Below, one piece after another: positions 36,596-45,424 of a DNA stretch of 64,000 nt. Location of the stretch: positions 1,364,001-1,428,000 of the forward strand of contig OZ240678.1 of assembly GCA_965198905.1 (NCBI GenBank). The letters are read 5' to 3'. The DNA is from CAHJWH01 sp965198905 (lineage in GTDB: Bacteria; Pseudomonadota; Alphaproteobacteria; Caulobacterales; Caulobacteraceae). Position numbers and translations under genes: made by a program. The notes below the pieces were generated by a model that was given only the letters and a program-made list of their open reading frames with translations, was not told where the DNA came from and did not search any database. The stretch's first letter is position 1, and the number at the start of each line of letters is the position of its first letter.

Positions 36596-38908
36596 TCACA
36601 TCAGCTTGTCGAGGGTGATCGGGAGGTCGCGGATCCTCTTGCCCGTCGCGTTGAAGACGGCGTTGGCCACCGCGGCCCCGACGCCGGTGATGCCGATTTC
36701 GCCGATGCCCCGGGCGCCCATGGGGGCGTGCGGGTCGGGTTCGTCGACCCACATGACCTCGATCTCCGGCACGTCCATGTGAACGGGGACATGATACTCG
36801 GCCAGGGACGGGTTCATGATCCGGCCCGTCCGCTCGTCGAACAGGGTGTCCTCCATCAGCGCCAGTCCTAAGCCCATGATGATGCCGCCACGGAACTGGC
36901 TGGTGGCGGTCTTGGCGTTCAGGATGGTCCCGCAGTCGAAAGCGGCGAGGAACCGGCTGACCCGCACCTCCCCGGTGATCGCGTCCACCCGGACCTCGCA
37001 GAACATCGCCCCGTGGGAGTGCATGGACCAGTGCTGCGTCTCCAGCGGCGGCGGCGCCTCGCCCTCGACGGTGACCTCCTCGCGCTGGGCGCGGGTCAGG
37101 ATGGAGGTGTAGCTCTCGCAACGCTCGGGCTCGTCCAGCTTGCACAGACCGCCGTTCAGACCGCCGACCTCCTCCGGCTTCAGTCCGGCCAGGGGCGAGT
37201 CGTTGCCGGCGAGCTTCAGCAGTTCGGTCACAAGAGCGCGGTGGGCGACGATCACGCTGATCCCGATCGAGGCCGTCTGCTGGGAGCCGCCGGCCAGCAC
37301 CCGCCCCGGCAAGGTGCTGTCGCCATAGACGAACTCCACCTCGTCCATGGTCAGGCCCAGCCTCTCGGCCGCAACCTGGCTCTGGGCGGTGGCGGTGCCC
37401 ATGCCCATCTCGTGCGCCGCGATCGAGACCTTGGCGCGGCCGTCGCGGCTAAGGCTGATCCGCGCCGCCCCGCCGGGCATGCGGTGGTAGGGATAGGTCG
37501 CCGTCGCGCAGCCGACGCCCACGAGCCAGTCCCCCTCGCGCCGGGCGCCGGGTTTCGCCTTGCGATCGGTCCAGCCGAAGCGGTCGGCCCCCATGCGCCA
37601 AGCCTTCCCAACCGCGCGCTGGGAGAAGGGCAGGCCGGTGGTGGGGTCCTTCTCCGGCTCGTTGCGCAGGCGTATCTGGATCGGGTCCATGTCCATGGCG
37701 TGGGCCAGTTCGTCGATGGCGCACTCCAGGGCGAAGCTGCCCACCGCCTCGCCGGGAGCGCGCATGAAGGTGTTGGCGACCATGTCGAGCTTGGTCGTCT
37801 CCACATCCAGCTTGAAGCTCTTGGCGGCGTAGCTGCTGCGGGCCGGCAGGATGAAGGGCTCCGGCATGTTGTTATGGGAGGTCATGGCCACCGAGCCGGT
37901 ATGGATCAGGGCGTCAAAGCCGCCGTCGTCCTGGGCGCCGATGGCCACCCGCTGTTCGGTCACGGTGCGGCCGCCGACGATCCGGAACACGCCCTCCCGC
38001 GAGACGGTCAGCCGGACCGGCCGCCCCGCAAGCTTCGCCGCCGATGCGCCGAGAATCTGATGCTGCCAGAGCGTCTTGCTGCCAAAGCCCCCGCCCACGA
38101 AGGGCGAAGTGACATGGACCTGCTCTTCCTTCAGGCCGAACACCTGGGCCAGGGTCCAGGCGACGTGAACCACGGCCTGGGAGGCGTCGTGGACCCGAAG
38201 CTCGTCGCCCTCCCAGCCGAGCGTCACGGCGTGCAGCTCGATCGGGTTGTGGTTGTGCCGGGGCGTCGTGTACGTCACGTCCACCTGGTGCGGCGCGGCG
38301 GCCAGCTCCGCCTCGGCGTCGTGGATTGCAAGCTTCAGCGGCTCGCCCTGGAAGACGCCGGGCGTGGTTCCGTTCGCCTTGCCCTCCGCCAGGGAGGTGA
38401 CGGCGTGCTCGGCCTCATAGGTGACCCGGATCAGCGACTGGGCGTGGTCGGCCTGCTCCTGCGTTTCGGCCAGGACCACCGCGACCGGCTGGCCGTTCCA
38501 GTGGATGCGATCGTCCTGCATCACCGGAATGTCGTCGCCGCCTGCCGCCTTGGCGTCGGAGCCGAAGGCCGGCGTCGGCTTCAGCCGGGGTGCGTTCAGG
38601 TGGGTCATCACCAGCACCACCCCCGTCGCCGCCTCGGCCTCGGCGGTGTCGAGGGCGGCGATGCGGCCCTTGGCGATGGTGGAGTATTTCAGGGCGGCGT
38701 AGGTCAGCGCCTGCATGGGAAACTCGGCGGCGAATCGCGCCTGTCCTGCGACCTTGAGCGGGCCGTCGATACGAGACACCGGCGCGCCGATCAGCCCATG
38801 CTTGTGGCGGATCAGCGGGTCGGGCTTGCCGCCGGGGATGAAACGGTCAGGAGCGAGGGCCACGGCCTTCTTCACCACCGCCTGGACGCCATCCTGGATG
38901 AGGCTCAT
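36596..38908 (-). CDS. Aldehyde oxidoreductase, molybdopterin-binding subunit (PaoC-like)
   Basis: A 770-residue xanthine-oxidase-family large subunit that holds the molybdenum cofactor. It shows 'SPFVGGGFGSKTLWQHQ' (cofactor-binding glycine stretch), 'MRAPGEAVGSFALE' and, near the C-terminus, 'GARGIGEIGITGVG', which carries the catalytic glutamate of the family. Start ATG at 38908 overlaps the FAD-subunit stop by 4 bases. With the two genes upstream it forms a PaoABC-type enzyme oxidising aldehydes (often aromatic). Confidence 0.92.
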   Translation of the reverse strand: MSLIQDGVQAVVKKAVALAPDRFIPGGKPDPLIRHKHGLIGAPVSRIDGPLKVAGQARFAAEFPMQALTYAALKYSTIAKGRIAALDTAEAEAATGVVLVMTHLNAPRLKPTPAFGSDAKAAGGDDIPVMQDDRIHWNGQPVAVVLAETQEQADHAQSLIRVTYEAEHAVTSLAEGKANGTTPGVFQGEPLKLAIHDAEAELAAAPHQVDVTYTTPRHNHNPIELHAVTLGWEGDELRVHDASQAVVHVAWTLAQVFGLKEEQVHVTSPFVGGGFGSKTLWQHQILGASAAKLAGRPVRLTVSREGVFRIVGGRTVTEQRVAIGAQDDGGFDALIHTGSVAMTSHNNMPEPFILPARSSYAAKSFKLDVETTKLDMVANTFMRAPGEAVGSFALECAIDELAHAMDMDPIQIRLRNEPEKDPTTGLPFSQRAVGKAWRMGADRFGWTDRKAKPGARREGDWLVGVGCATATYPYHRMPGGAARISLSRDGRAKVSIAAHEMGMGTATAQSQVAAERLGLTMDEVEFVYGDSTLPGRVLAGGSQQTASIGISVIVAHRALVTELLKLAGNDSPLAGLKPEEVGGLNGGLCKLDEPERCESYTSILTRAQREEVTVEGEAPPPLETQHWSMHSHGAMFCEVRVDAITGEVRVSRFLAAFDCGTILNAKTATSQFRGGIIMGLGLALMEDTLFDERTGRIMNPSLAEYHVPVHMDVPEIEVMWVDEPDPHAPMGARGIGEIGITGVGAAVANAVFNATGKRIRDLPITLDKLM

Positions 38909-39897
38909 CGCTCGGTCTCCGTGGTTGCCATCAACTTGCCCAGCGTGTCGGTGATCAGCCGCCGGGCCAGTTCGATCTTGAAAGCGTTGTCCCGAAGGCC
39001 TCGGGCAGGGTCGAGCTCGGCAGCCGCCGCGTCGCGGAAGCTGGCCTCGGTGGCGGCCGCACCCTGTAGGAGCGCCTCCGCCTTCTCCGCGCGCCAGGGC
39101 TTGTGTGCAACGCCGCCGAGCGCCAGCCGCACCGCCTTGACCTTGCCGTCCTCCACCTCCAGCCCCGCCGCCACCGAGACCAGGGCGAAGGCGTAGCTCG
39201 CCCGGTCCCGCACCTTGCGATAGGTCGAGCGGGCGGCGATGGGGCTCGGCGGGAGGGTCACCGCGGTGATCAGTTCGCCGGGCCGCAGGTCCGTCTCCAC
39301 CTGCGGCGTCTCGCCCGGCAAGCGGTGGAACTCGGTTAGGGCGATGTCGCGCGGCCCGCCTGCGCCCTCCACCGTCACGACCGCATCCAGGGCCGCCAGA
39401 GCCACGCACATGTCGGACGGATGGGTGGCGACGCAGGCGGGAGAGGCCCCCAGGATCGCGTGGATGCGGTTGAAGCCGTCGACGGCGTCGCAACCCTGCC
39501 CCGCCGCATGCTTGTTGCAGTGCGCGGCCTCGTCATAGAAGTAGGTGCAGCGGGTGCGCTGCATCAGGTTTCCGCCCACCGTCGCCATGTTGCGGATCTG
39601 GGCCGACGCGCCGGCGAGGATCGCTTGGGCCAGAACGGGATAGCGCTCCCGCACCCGCCGGTCGGCCGCCACCGCGGTGTTCTTCACCCCCGCGCCGATC
39701 CTGAGCCCGCTGTCCGACGTCTCCTCGATCCCGCAGGAGAGGCCCGTGACGTCCACCAGGATCGCGGGATGCTCGATGGTTTCGCGCATCAGATCGACGA
39801 GGTTGGTGCCGCCGCCCAGATAGCGGGCGCCGGGGCGGGCCCCGAGCGTCAGCGCTGCGCCGGCATCCGCCGGGCGCTCATAGGAGAACGGGTTCAT
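38905..39897 (-). CDS. Aldehyde oxidoreductase, FAD-binding subunit (PaoB-like)
   Basis: A 330-residue FAD subunit of the xanthine dehydrogenase family. FAD loops 'RYLGGGTNLVDLM' and 'ATVGGNLMQRTRC' are present. The cysteines in 'RTRCTYF', 'HCNKHAAGQGCDAV' and nearby 'SPACVATH' fit the extra [4Fe-4S] site seen in PaoB-type subunits, which ordinary FAD subunits lack. It passes electrons between the molybdenum/Fe-S centres and the acceptor. Its start overlaps the stop of the [2Fe-2S] gene by one base. Confidence 0.92.
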   Translation of the reverse strand: MNPFSYERPADAGAALTLGARPGARYLGGGTNLVDLMRETIEHPAILVDVTGLSCGIEETSDSGLRIGAGVKNTAVAADRRVRERYPVLAQAILAGASAQIRNMATVGGNLMQRTRCTYFYDEAAHCNKHAAGQGCDAVDGFNRIHAILGASPACVATHPSDMCVALAALDAVVTVEGAGGPRDIALTEFHRLPGETPQVETDLRPGELITAVTLPPSPIAARSTYRKVRDRASYAFALVSVAAGLEVEDGKVKAVRLALGGVAHKPWRAEKAEALLQGAAATEASFRDAAAAELDPARGLRDNAFKIELARRLITDTLGKLMATTETER

Positions 39898-40427
39898 CAG
39901 GCGGCCCTTCTCGTGTCTGCATCGGCGTCGGCGCCGCCGAACGTCTCCCGGATCGCCTCGACGATGCCGTTATAGGCGCCGCAGCGGCACAGATTACCGC
40001 TCATCCGCTCGCGCAACTCGTCGTCGCTGAGGGCGATCGTCTCCAGGGTCAGGTCCTCGGTGACGAAGCTCGGTACGCCGCGTTCGAGTTCAGCGGCCAT
40101 GCCGATCGCCGAGCAGATCTGGCCCGGCGTGCAGTAGCCGCACTGAAAGCCGTCGTACTGCACGAAGGCCTCCTGCAGCGGGTGGAGCGCGCCCGGCGCC
40201 CCGATCCCTTCGATGGTGGTGATCGCGCGCCCCTCGTACTGGACCGCCAGCGCCAGGCAGCTGTTGATGCGCTCCCCGTCCACCAGGACCGTGCAGGCGC
40301 CGCACGCCCCCTGGTTGCAGCCCATCTTGGTCCCCGTCAGCCCCAGGTGCTCCCTCAGGAGGTCCAGCAGTGAGGTGCGGACATCGACGGTGGCGTCCAC
40401 CTGCCGGTCGTTGATGGTGAAGCGCAA
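39897..40427 (-). CDS. Aldehyde oxidoreductase, [2Fe-2S] subunit (PaoA-like)
   Basis: A 176-residue subunit with two [2Fe-2S] clusters: plant-ferredoxin-type Cys 37, 42, 45 and 57 ('GCNQGACGACTVLVDG') and the second cluster Cys 96, 99, 147 and 149 ('QCGYCTPGQ', 'LCRCGAYNG'). Gene order (2Fe-2S, FAD, Mo) is that of paoABC. Escherichia coli PaoA carries a twin-arginine leader; this protein starts directly at the ferredoxin fold, so a cytoplasmic location is more likely here. Confidence 0.93.
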   Translation of the reverse strand: MRFTINDRQVDATVDVRTSLLDLLREHLGLTGTKMGCNQGACGACTVLVDGERINSCLALAVQYEGRAITTIEGIGAPGALHPLQEAFVQYDGFQCGYCTPGQICSAIGMAAELERGVPSFVTEDLTLETIALSDDELRERMSGNLCRCGAYNGIVEAIRETFGGADADADTRRAA

Positions 40428-40726
40428 GGCGGCCCCCAGGAGATGGTGCTGACGAACTTACACGAGGAGAGCGGCCACCTCGCAGCGCTGCAAATGGCGA
40501 TGATCCCTGCGAAGGCCAGCCCGCGTGAGGCTCAAGGCTTGTGGAAAGTCACCCTGCTCGACGGGAGGACCCCCGGCCTTTCGGAGACCAGAAAGCCGCG
40601 ACGCGCCTCAAGCCGCGGCAATGGCCGCGTTCAGCTAGCGCCGGATAACTATGGCCGTCGCCGCCAGCATTCACCTCAGGATGAGGCCGAATGAAGCCGT
40701 GTCGATTCCACCTGGAGGGCCGTGCT
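40428..40726. other. Intergenic region between the photosynthesis array and the aldehyde oxidoreductase operon
   Basis: About 300 bp without a supported gene. It lies 3' of the long bch/puf array and 5' of the paoA-like gene. The only structure noted is an imperfect hairpin at 40668-40693 (CATTC...CCTCAGGATGAGG...GAATG), 34 bp past the last stop of the array. It resembles half a type B repeat and might end the transcript, but no U-tract follows. Confidence 0.45.
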
Positions 40727-41089
40727 CTAGTGGCAGTAGCGCGTCGGCAGCCAGCCGCCGTGGGTGGGGCTGTAGGAGACGAAGCAGTCGCCCCAGGCGG
40801 CGCCGATCTTGGTGTAGCTGCACTTGCCGCCCTGGCACGACCAGCCCGCGCCCTTGGACGGCGGGAAGCTGGCGGGTTGGGTGGGCGCCGGCTCCGGCGG
40901 CCCGATCTGGCCCAGGATGGGCGCGCCCTTATAGGTCGGATAAGGGGTCGGCGCGCCGATCGCGTCGGGGGCGGCGACCAGGCCCGCCGTCAGCGCTGCA
41001 AGAGCCAGATAGACGGCCCGGGGGCCCTGGGCACGAGAAGGTTTCACGTCTGGGCTTCCGGCTGAAGAGGGGGTGGGACGGGCGGTCAT
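40727..41089 (-). CDS. Small exported cysteine-containing SH3-like protein at the end of the bch array
   Basis: A 120-residue protein. A hydrophobic stretch at residues ~27-46 ('VYLALAALTAGLVAAPDAIG') suggests export or anchoring. The C-terminal 40 residues hold four cysteines (85, 90, 102, 119) in 'WSCQGGKCSY', 'GDCFVSYS' and 'LPTRYCH', a pattern suited to two disulfides in a small beta fold reminiscent of SH3. Its ATG overlaps the preceding stop (ATGA), so it is translated with the bchO-linked SH3 gene. No known photosynthesis protein is recognised. Confidence 0.7.
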   Translation of the reverse strand: MTARPTPSSAGSPDVKPSRAQGPRAVYLALAALTAGLVAAPDAIGAPTPYPTYKGAPILGQIGPPEPAPTQPASFPPSKGAGWSCQGGKCSYTKIGAAWGDCFVSYSPTHGGWLPTRYCH

Positions 41090-41376
41090 TGCGGTGCGGG
41101 CACGGCGTGCAGGCTGTTGGCCGGCAGATAGCCGACCCCGCCTCGGGACCCGAGGTCCAGGGCGCACCAGCCGGCCTCGCAAGAAATGACCTTGAACATC
41201 ATGTGCGCCTTTTCCTCGTCGATCACGGGACCGGGCAGGCTGGGCGTCCGGCGGATGAAGACGGCCGCGATGTTCACCGCGTACCCTCCCGCCTGCGGTT
41301 GGGCCGACATAGTGGGAGGCGAGGAAGCCGGCTGGGCGTAAGACAGGGCGGCGGCGAGAAGGAGGGGCGCGATCAT
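41086..41376 (-). CDS. Small periplasmic SH3-domain protein coupled to bchO
   Basis: A 96-residue protein with a short signal peptide ('MIAPLLLAAALSYAQ') and one bacterial SH3 domain ('VNIAAVFIRRTPSLPG', 'FKVISCEAGWCALDLGSRGG', 'VGYLPANSL'). The cysteine pair in the second block may form a disulfide. Its ATG overlaps the bchO stop, and its own stop overlaps the next start, placing it firmly in the bchIDO transcript. SH3-type domains in the periplasm often bind peptides or peptidoglycan; the link to photosynthesis is by context only. Confidence 0.75.
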   Translation of the reverse strand: MIAPLLLAAALSYAQPASSPPTMSAQPQAGGYAVNIAAVFIRRTPSLPGPVIDEEKAHMMFKVISCEAGWCALDLGSRGGVGYLPANSLHAVPAPQ

Positions 41377-42311
41377 GCGGGGGTCCCATCGTTGGGGGGA
41401 AATTGGGCGATGGCGCGAAAGATCAGATCGGCGACCTGCCCGGGGTGCTCCTCGTGCGCCAGGTGTCCCCCCGGCGTCCGCATCACCTCGGCCATCCTGA
41501 CCCGGCGCGCCACCGCGTCGGACTGGGCGGGTGGGATCGCGCGGTCGCCTTCGGCGGCGATCAGGGCCAGGGGACAGCCGAGGCTGTGCAGCTCGCCGAG
41601 CACCGAGCGCGCCTGCCACCCCGCCATCATGGCGAAGGCCGCGCTGACGTGGCCGCGCCTGGCGAACAGGCGGCGATAAAGCTCCACACCCAGGGGGTCG
41701 AGGTCGGAGCCGGTGCCGCGGATCACCTGCTCCACATGGGCGGTGGAGGCCCGCCAGGCGAACAGCTGCGCCGCCGGGGCCAGGCTGGCGGCCTTCGCCA
41801 AAGCGGGGAACAGCGAGCCGCTGAAGGCGTGGTGCGGCTGCAGCGCGCCGTTCAGCGCCACCAGCCCGCGGGGGGAAGCCGCGCCGGTCAGCGCCAGCGC
41901 CGCGCCGAGCGCCGCGCCGGCGGAATGGCCCACGATCACGTCCGGCTCCACGCCGAGCTGGGCCAGCAGAGCGCCTACGGCTGCGGCCATGCCCCGCTGG
42001 GTGAAGGCGTCCTGCCGCGCCGGCGCGCCGCTGAAGCCATGGCCCGGCATGTCCAGCGCGGTGATGCGGAAACGCTCCGCCAGCAGCGGCCCCAGGTCGC
42101 GCCAGCTGTGGGTCGCCGCCGCGGCGCCGTGCAGCAGCAGCAGGTCCGGCCCTTCGCCATACTGCTGCACGTGCCAGCGGACGCCGGCGGCGTCGGTGAA
42201 CAGGCTGTGGCGGCGGAGCGGCCAGTCCCGCCCGTCCAGGGACCAGATCGGCCGGTCGCTCGCCCCCGCAGGGGCGGCGAACAGGCGCGGCAGGGCGGCG
42301 GACAGGCTCAT
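41373..42311 (-). CDS. bchO: Magnesium-chelatase-associated alpha/beta hydrolase BchO
   Basis: A 312-residue alpha/beta hydrolase that accompanies bchI and bchD. It has the oxyanion-hole region 'LLLLHGAAAATHSWRDLGPL', 'DMPGHGFSGAP', the nucleophile elbow 'VIVGHSAGAALGAALA' and the acidic 'AAEGDRAIPPA', then 'TPGGHLAHEEHP' with the histidine. BchO's biochemical role is unsettled; it is found with Mg-chelatase in purple phototrophs. ATG at 42311 overlaps the bchD stop by 4 bases. Confidence 0.92.
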   Translation of the reverse strand: MSLSAALPRLFAAPAGASDRPIWSLDGRDWPLRRHSLFTDAAGVRWHVQQYGEGPDLLLLHGAAAATHSWRDLGPLLAERFRITALDMPGHGFSGAPARQDAFTQRGMAAAVGALLAQLGVEPDVIVGHSAGAALGAALALTGAASPRGLVALNGALQPHHAFSGSLFPALAKAASLAPAAQLFAWRASTAHVEQVIRGTGSDLDPLGVELYRRLFARRGHVSAAFAMMAGWQARSVLGELHSLGCPLALIAAEGDRAIPPAQSDAVARRVRMAEVMRTPGGHLAHEEHPGQVADLIFRAIAQFPPNDGTPA

Positions 42312-44293
42312 GCGCGCCCCCCCACGGCGTCGCGCGCGGCGCGAACGGTCTGGGCGATGGCTTCGGCCTGGACGTGGGGCAGGCGCAGATAGCGCGCGCC
42401 CATGGCCTGGGCGACGGCGCCCGCCTGGGCCTCCCCCCGGGGCGAGATGTCGATGAACACGCTGTCCAGCTTCAGCCCCGCGAGCTCGCGCCCCGCCGCC
42501 AGGGCGTCGGCGGCGCCGGCGGCGCGCCCCTGTTCGCCGCTTCGCGCCACGTTGGCGCGGGCGTCGCTCATGAACACCAGCAGCGGCTGCTCGCCGCGCT
42601 CGCGCGCCGCACACGCCAGGCGGCCGCTGGCGGTGATGGCGTGGGCCAGCGGCGTCGCGCCCCCGGCCGCCATCTCTCCCAACCGCCGCCGGACCCGGGT
42701 CAGGGACCGGGTGGGGGGCAGCACCACCTCGGCTACGGATTTGCGGAAGCTGATCAGCGCCACCTGGTCGCGCCGGGCGTAGCAGTCGGCCAGCAACAGC
42801 TCCACCGCGCCCTTGGCCTCCGCCAGCCGCTGCATGGCGGCGGAGCCCGATGCGTCCACCACGAACACCACCGCGCCCCGCTGCGGCGGCTTGCGAACGC
42901 GCACGCGGAAGTCGGCGGGGCGCACCTGCACCCTGTTCCGGTCGCCGCTCGAAGACGGAGGCGTCTGGGCGGCGCGAAGGCCCTGCCAGGGCGCGGCCGC
43001 CTTCAGCGTGTCCACCAGCGCCAGCCGTCGCGGGGCGCCGGAGGTAGGACGCCGGACGCCGGCCGGGGCGCCGCGCTCGCTCATGCGTCCCCGTGGCGCC
43101 CGGCCCCGGACGCGGCCGCCGCCGTGGCTCGCCGTAGCCGCTCCGCCGGTGGCGGACGAGAACACGCCGTCCAGCGCCGCGGCGCGGACCGCCGCGAGGG
43201 TCATGTCCGCAAGCTCCGACGATGAGGGCTCCGACGATGAGGGCCCGGGCGATGAAGGCTCGGGCGGGGCGGCCTGCTGGTTAGGCCCGGTCTGGCTCGG
43301 CCCGGTCTGGCTCGGCCCGGTCTGGGTCGGCCCGGTCTGGGTCGGCCCGGTCTGGCTCGGCCCGGTCTGGCTCGGCCCGGTCTGGGGCGCAGAGCGGTCG
43401 TCGGCGGGCGGTGAAGGGTCGCTGGGGGACGAGGCCTGGGGCTCGCTGTCTTGCGGCTCACTCGCTTCGGGGCTCTGCGGCGCGTCCGGCAGGTGGCGGG
43501 CCCTGGAGGCGAGCACCAGGGCGGCGGCTGCGGTGACGTGCGCGCGCTCGACCCGGGGACGCCCCTCCAGGGCGGCGAGGATGCGGGCGACGGAGGTGCA
43601 GAACCGCGCCGCCCGGAGCGACGGCTCGCCCACCGCCATCGCCGCGCCGCACAGGGCCTCGCGCGCAGCAGGGGGAAGCGTGACGCGCGCCAGGCGGACC
43701 CTGGCCAGGGCGACCTGGGCGGCCAACTCGGCGGCGGGAAGGGCGAGCGCAGCGGAGTCGGGTTCGACGTGCAGGGCCAGCCGCTCTCGCAGCGCCGCAG
43801 GCGCGCGCTCGTCCACGTCGCGGCCGTCGTCCAGGGCCAGCAGGGCGAAACGGGCGGGGGAGCGGTGGCTGAGGCCGTCCCGGGCGAGATCGATGAAGCC
43901 CTTGTCCAGGGCGGCGCAGAGTTCGGCGGCGACGCTCGTCTCCAGCCTCTCGGCGCTGGGCGCCGCCACCCAGCCGCCGTCCGCCTCCGCCAGCAGGCCG
44001 CGCTGCATCACCGGGCGACGGGACTGCAGCGTCGCCCCCAGGTCGAGCCCGCCGCAGAGCCGGTCCAGGCCGACCGACAGAGGTAGGCGACGCACGGGCC
44101 CCTCGCCGCCGCTGAGCGCGATCGCCAGGTCGGCCCAGGCCTGGGCCGAGGTCGCGTCGGCGCGCACGACGGCCCCGCCCAGCCCGATCGGATCGACCGC
44201 CAGCACCGCCGCCGCGAGGATGGCGGGCGACAGGGCCTGGAGGTGCAGGCCTCCGGACCGCGTGGCGGCGGGTGGGGCGGTCGCCGGCCTCAT
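42308..44293 (-). CDS. bchD: Magnesium chelatase subunit BchD
   Basis: A 661-residue chelatase D subunit, longer than the usual ~560-590. The N-terminal half is a degenerate AAA+ domain. A Pro/Ser/Thr/Gln-rich linker in the middle contains seven QTGP(S/T) pentapeptides. The C-terminal von Willebrand A domain carries the MIDAS motif in 'VFVVDASGSAAMQRLAEAK' and 'LISFRKSVAEVVLPPTRSL'. With BchI and BchH it inserts Mg into protoporphyrin IX. The start at 44293 overlaps the bchI stop (ATGA), which decides it over the longer open frame. Confidence 0.93.
   Translation of the reverse strand: MRPATAPPAATRSGGLHLQALSPAILAAAVLAVDPIGLGGAVVRADATSAQAWADLAIALSGGEGPVRRLPLSVGLDRLCGGLDLGATLQSRRPVMQRGLLAEADGGWVAAPSAERLETSVAAELCAALDKGFIDLARDGLSHRSPARFALLALDDGRDVDERAPAALRERLALHVEPDSAALALPAAELAAQVALARVRLARVTLPPAAREALCGAAMAVGEPSLRAARFCTSVARILAALEGRPRVERAHVTAAAALVLASRARHLPDAPQSPEASEPQDSEPQASSPSDPSPPADDRSAPQTGPSQTGPSQTGPTQTGPTQTGPSQTGPSQTGPNQQAAPPEPSSPGPSSSEPSSSELADMTLAAVRAAALDGVFSSATGGAATASHGGGRVRGRAPRGRMSERGAPAGVRRPTSGAPRRLALVDTLKAAAPWQGLRAAQTPPSSSGDRNRVQVRPADFRVRVRKPPQRGAVVFVVDASGSAAMQRLAEAKGAVELLLADCYARRDQVALISFRKSVAEVVLPPTRSLTRVRRRLGEMAAGGATPLAHAITASGRLACAARERGEQPLLVFMSDARANVARSGEQGRAAGAADALAAGRELAGLKLDSVFIDISPRGEAQAGAVAQAMGARYLRLPHVQAEAIAQTVRAARDAVGGRA
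43284..43388. repeat. Seven-copy 15-bp tandem repeat inside bchD
   Basis: Seven consecutive 15-bp units of GGCCCGGTCTGG(C/G)TC form occur in phase with the coding frame and encode the Gln-Thr-Gly-Pro-Ser/Thr linker of BchD. Single-base differences between units suggest expansion by slippage or unequal exchange. Copy number probably varies between strains. Confidence 0.95.
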
Positions 44294-45408
44294 GAGGCGA
44301 ACACGTCGTCCAGCGCCCGGCCGATCCGGGCGTCCGCCTCGCCGCCGTCCGAGCCGGAGCGGCCCAGGCGATGGCTGAGCGACAGGCCCGCGACCTTGCG
44401 CAGATGCGCGACCGTCACCGTGGAGCGTCCCTCCAGCGCGGCGGCGGCGCGGGCGGCGCGGAGCAGGGTCAGCTCGCCCCGCACGCCTTCGCACTTCAGC
44501 GCCATGCAGAGCGCCGCGGCCCGTTCCAGAATCTTGCGGGGCGTCGCCACCGACGGACAGGCGGCCTGGGCGGCGGCCAAGCGGGCGGCGAGCGTCCGCT
44601 CACGCCCGGCCCATCGGGTATGGAAGGCGGTCGGATCGCGGTCGAAGGCGTCGCGGCGGCTCAACACCTCCACCCGCTCAGCCAGGGTGGAGGGCGCGCG
44701 CACGTCCACCGACAGGCCGAAGCGGTCGAGCAGCTGGGGCCGCAACTCCCCTTCCTCAGGATTGCCGCTGCCCACCAGCACGAAGCGGGCGGGGTGGCGC
44801 ACGCTCAACCCGTCGCGCTCCACCACGTTGACCCCCGAGGCCGCCGCATCGAGCAGCAGGTCGACCAAGTGGTCCTCCAAGAGGTTCACCTCGTCCACAT
44901 AAAGGAAGCCCTGGTCGGCCCGGGCCAGCAGGCCGGGCTGGAACACCCGCTTCCCGCTGCTCAGCGCCTGCTCCAGGTCCAGGCTGCCCACCACGCTGTC
45001 CTCGGTGGCGCCGAGCGGCAGGTCGACCACCGCGGCGGGCTTAGCGCTGCCGGTTTCGCCGGTCACAGGGGGCAGAAGGGCGGCCAGCGCCCGGATGGTG
45101 GTGGACTTGCCGGACCCCCGGTCGCCCATCGCCAGCACGCCGCCCACCGATGGCGACACCGCACAGATCATCAGCGCCAGCTTCAGCGCCTCCTGCCCGA
45201 CGATGGCGCAGAAGGGATAACCGCCGCCGCCGGGCGCAGGCGCCGCCTGGCCCGGATCGACCGCCGCCGTCTCAACGCTCGGCGCCGCGAGCTCGACGAC
45301 GGGCCTGCTCGGCGCCGGCCCGGGCTCGCCCCCGTGCAGGTCCGAGCCCCAGGCCTCTCCCGGGCGCGCTAGGTCCAGCATCGCTGGCCCCTCGATCCCG
45401 GGCGACAT
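44290..45408 (-). CDS. bchI: Magnesium chelatase ATPase subunit BchI
   Basis: A 372-residue AAA+ ATPase, the motor of Mg-chelatase. Walker A is 'GDRGSGKST' (residues 95-103) and Walker B 'GFLYVDEVNLL' (167-177). The arginine-finger region and sensor 'FVLVGSGNPEEGELRPQLLD' are present. The first ~62 residues are a Pro/Ala/Gly-rich extension before the conserved 'YPFCAIVGQEALK'; a later start at residue 10 would still leave most of it. It begins 16 bases after pufC, so the puf and bchIDO genes are probably one transcript. Confidence 0.95.
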   Translation of the reverse strand: MSPGIEGPAMLDLARPGEAWGSDLHGGEPGPAPSRPVVELAAPSVETAAVDPGQAAPAPGGGGYPFCAIVGQEALKLALMICAVSPSVGGVLAMGDRGSGKSTTIRALAALLPPVTGETGSAKPAAVVDLPLGATEDSVVGSLDLEQALSSGKRVFQPGLLARADQGFLYVDEVNLLEDHLVDLLLDAAASGVNVVERDGLSVRHPARFVLVGSGNPEEGELRPQLLDRFGLSVDVRAPSTLAERVEVLSRRDAFDRDPTAFHTRWAGRERTLAARLAAAQAACPSVATPRKILERAAALCMALKCEGVRGELTLLRAARAAAALEGRSTVTVAHLRKVAGLSLSHRLGRSGSDGGEADARIGRALDDVFAS

Positions 45409-45424
45409 CTGGCGGGGTTGACCA

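Noticed and set aside
43284..43388. Tandem repeats as a possible CRISPR or iteron
   Set aside because: Units are contiguous 15-mers without spacers and keep the bchD frame.
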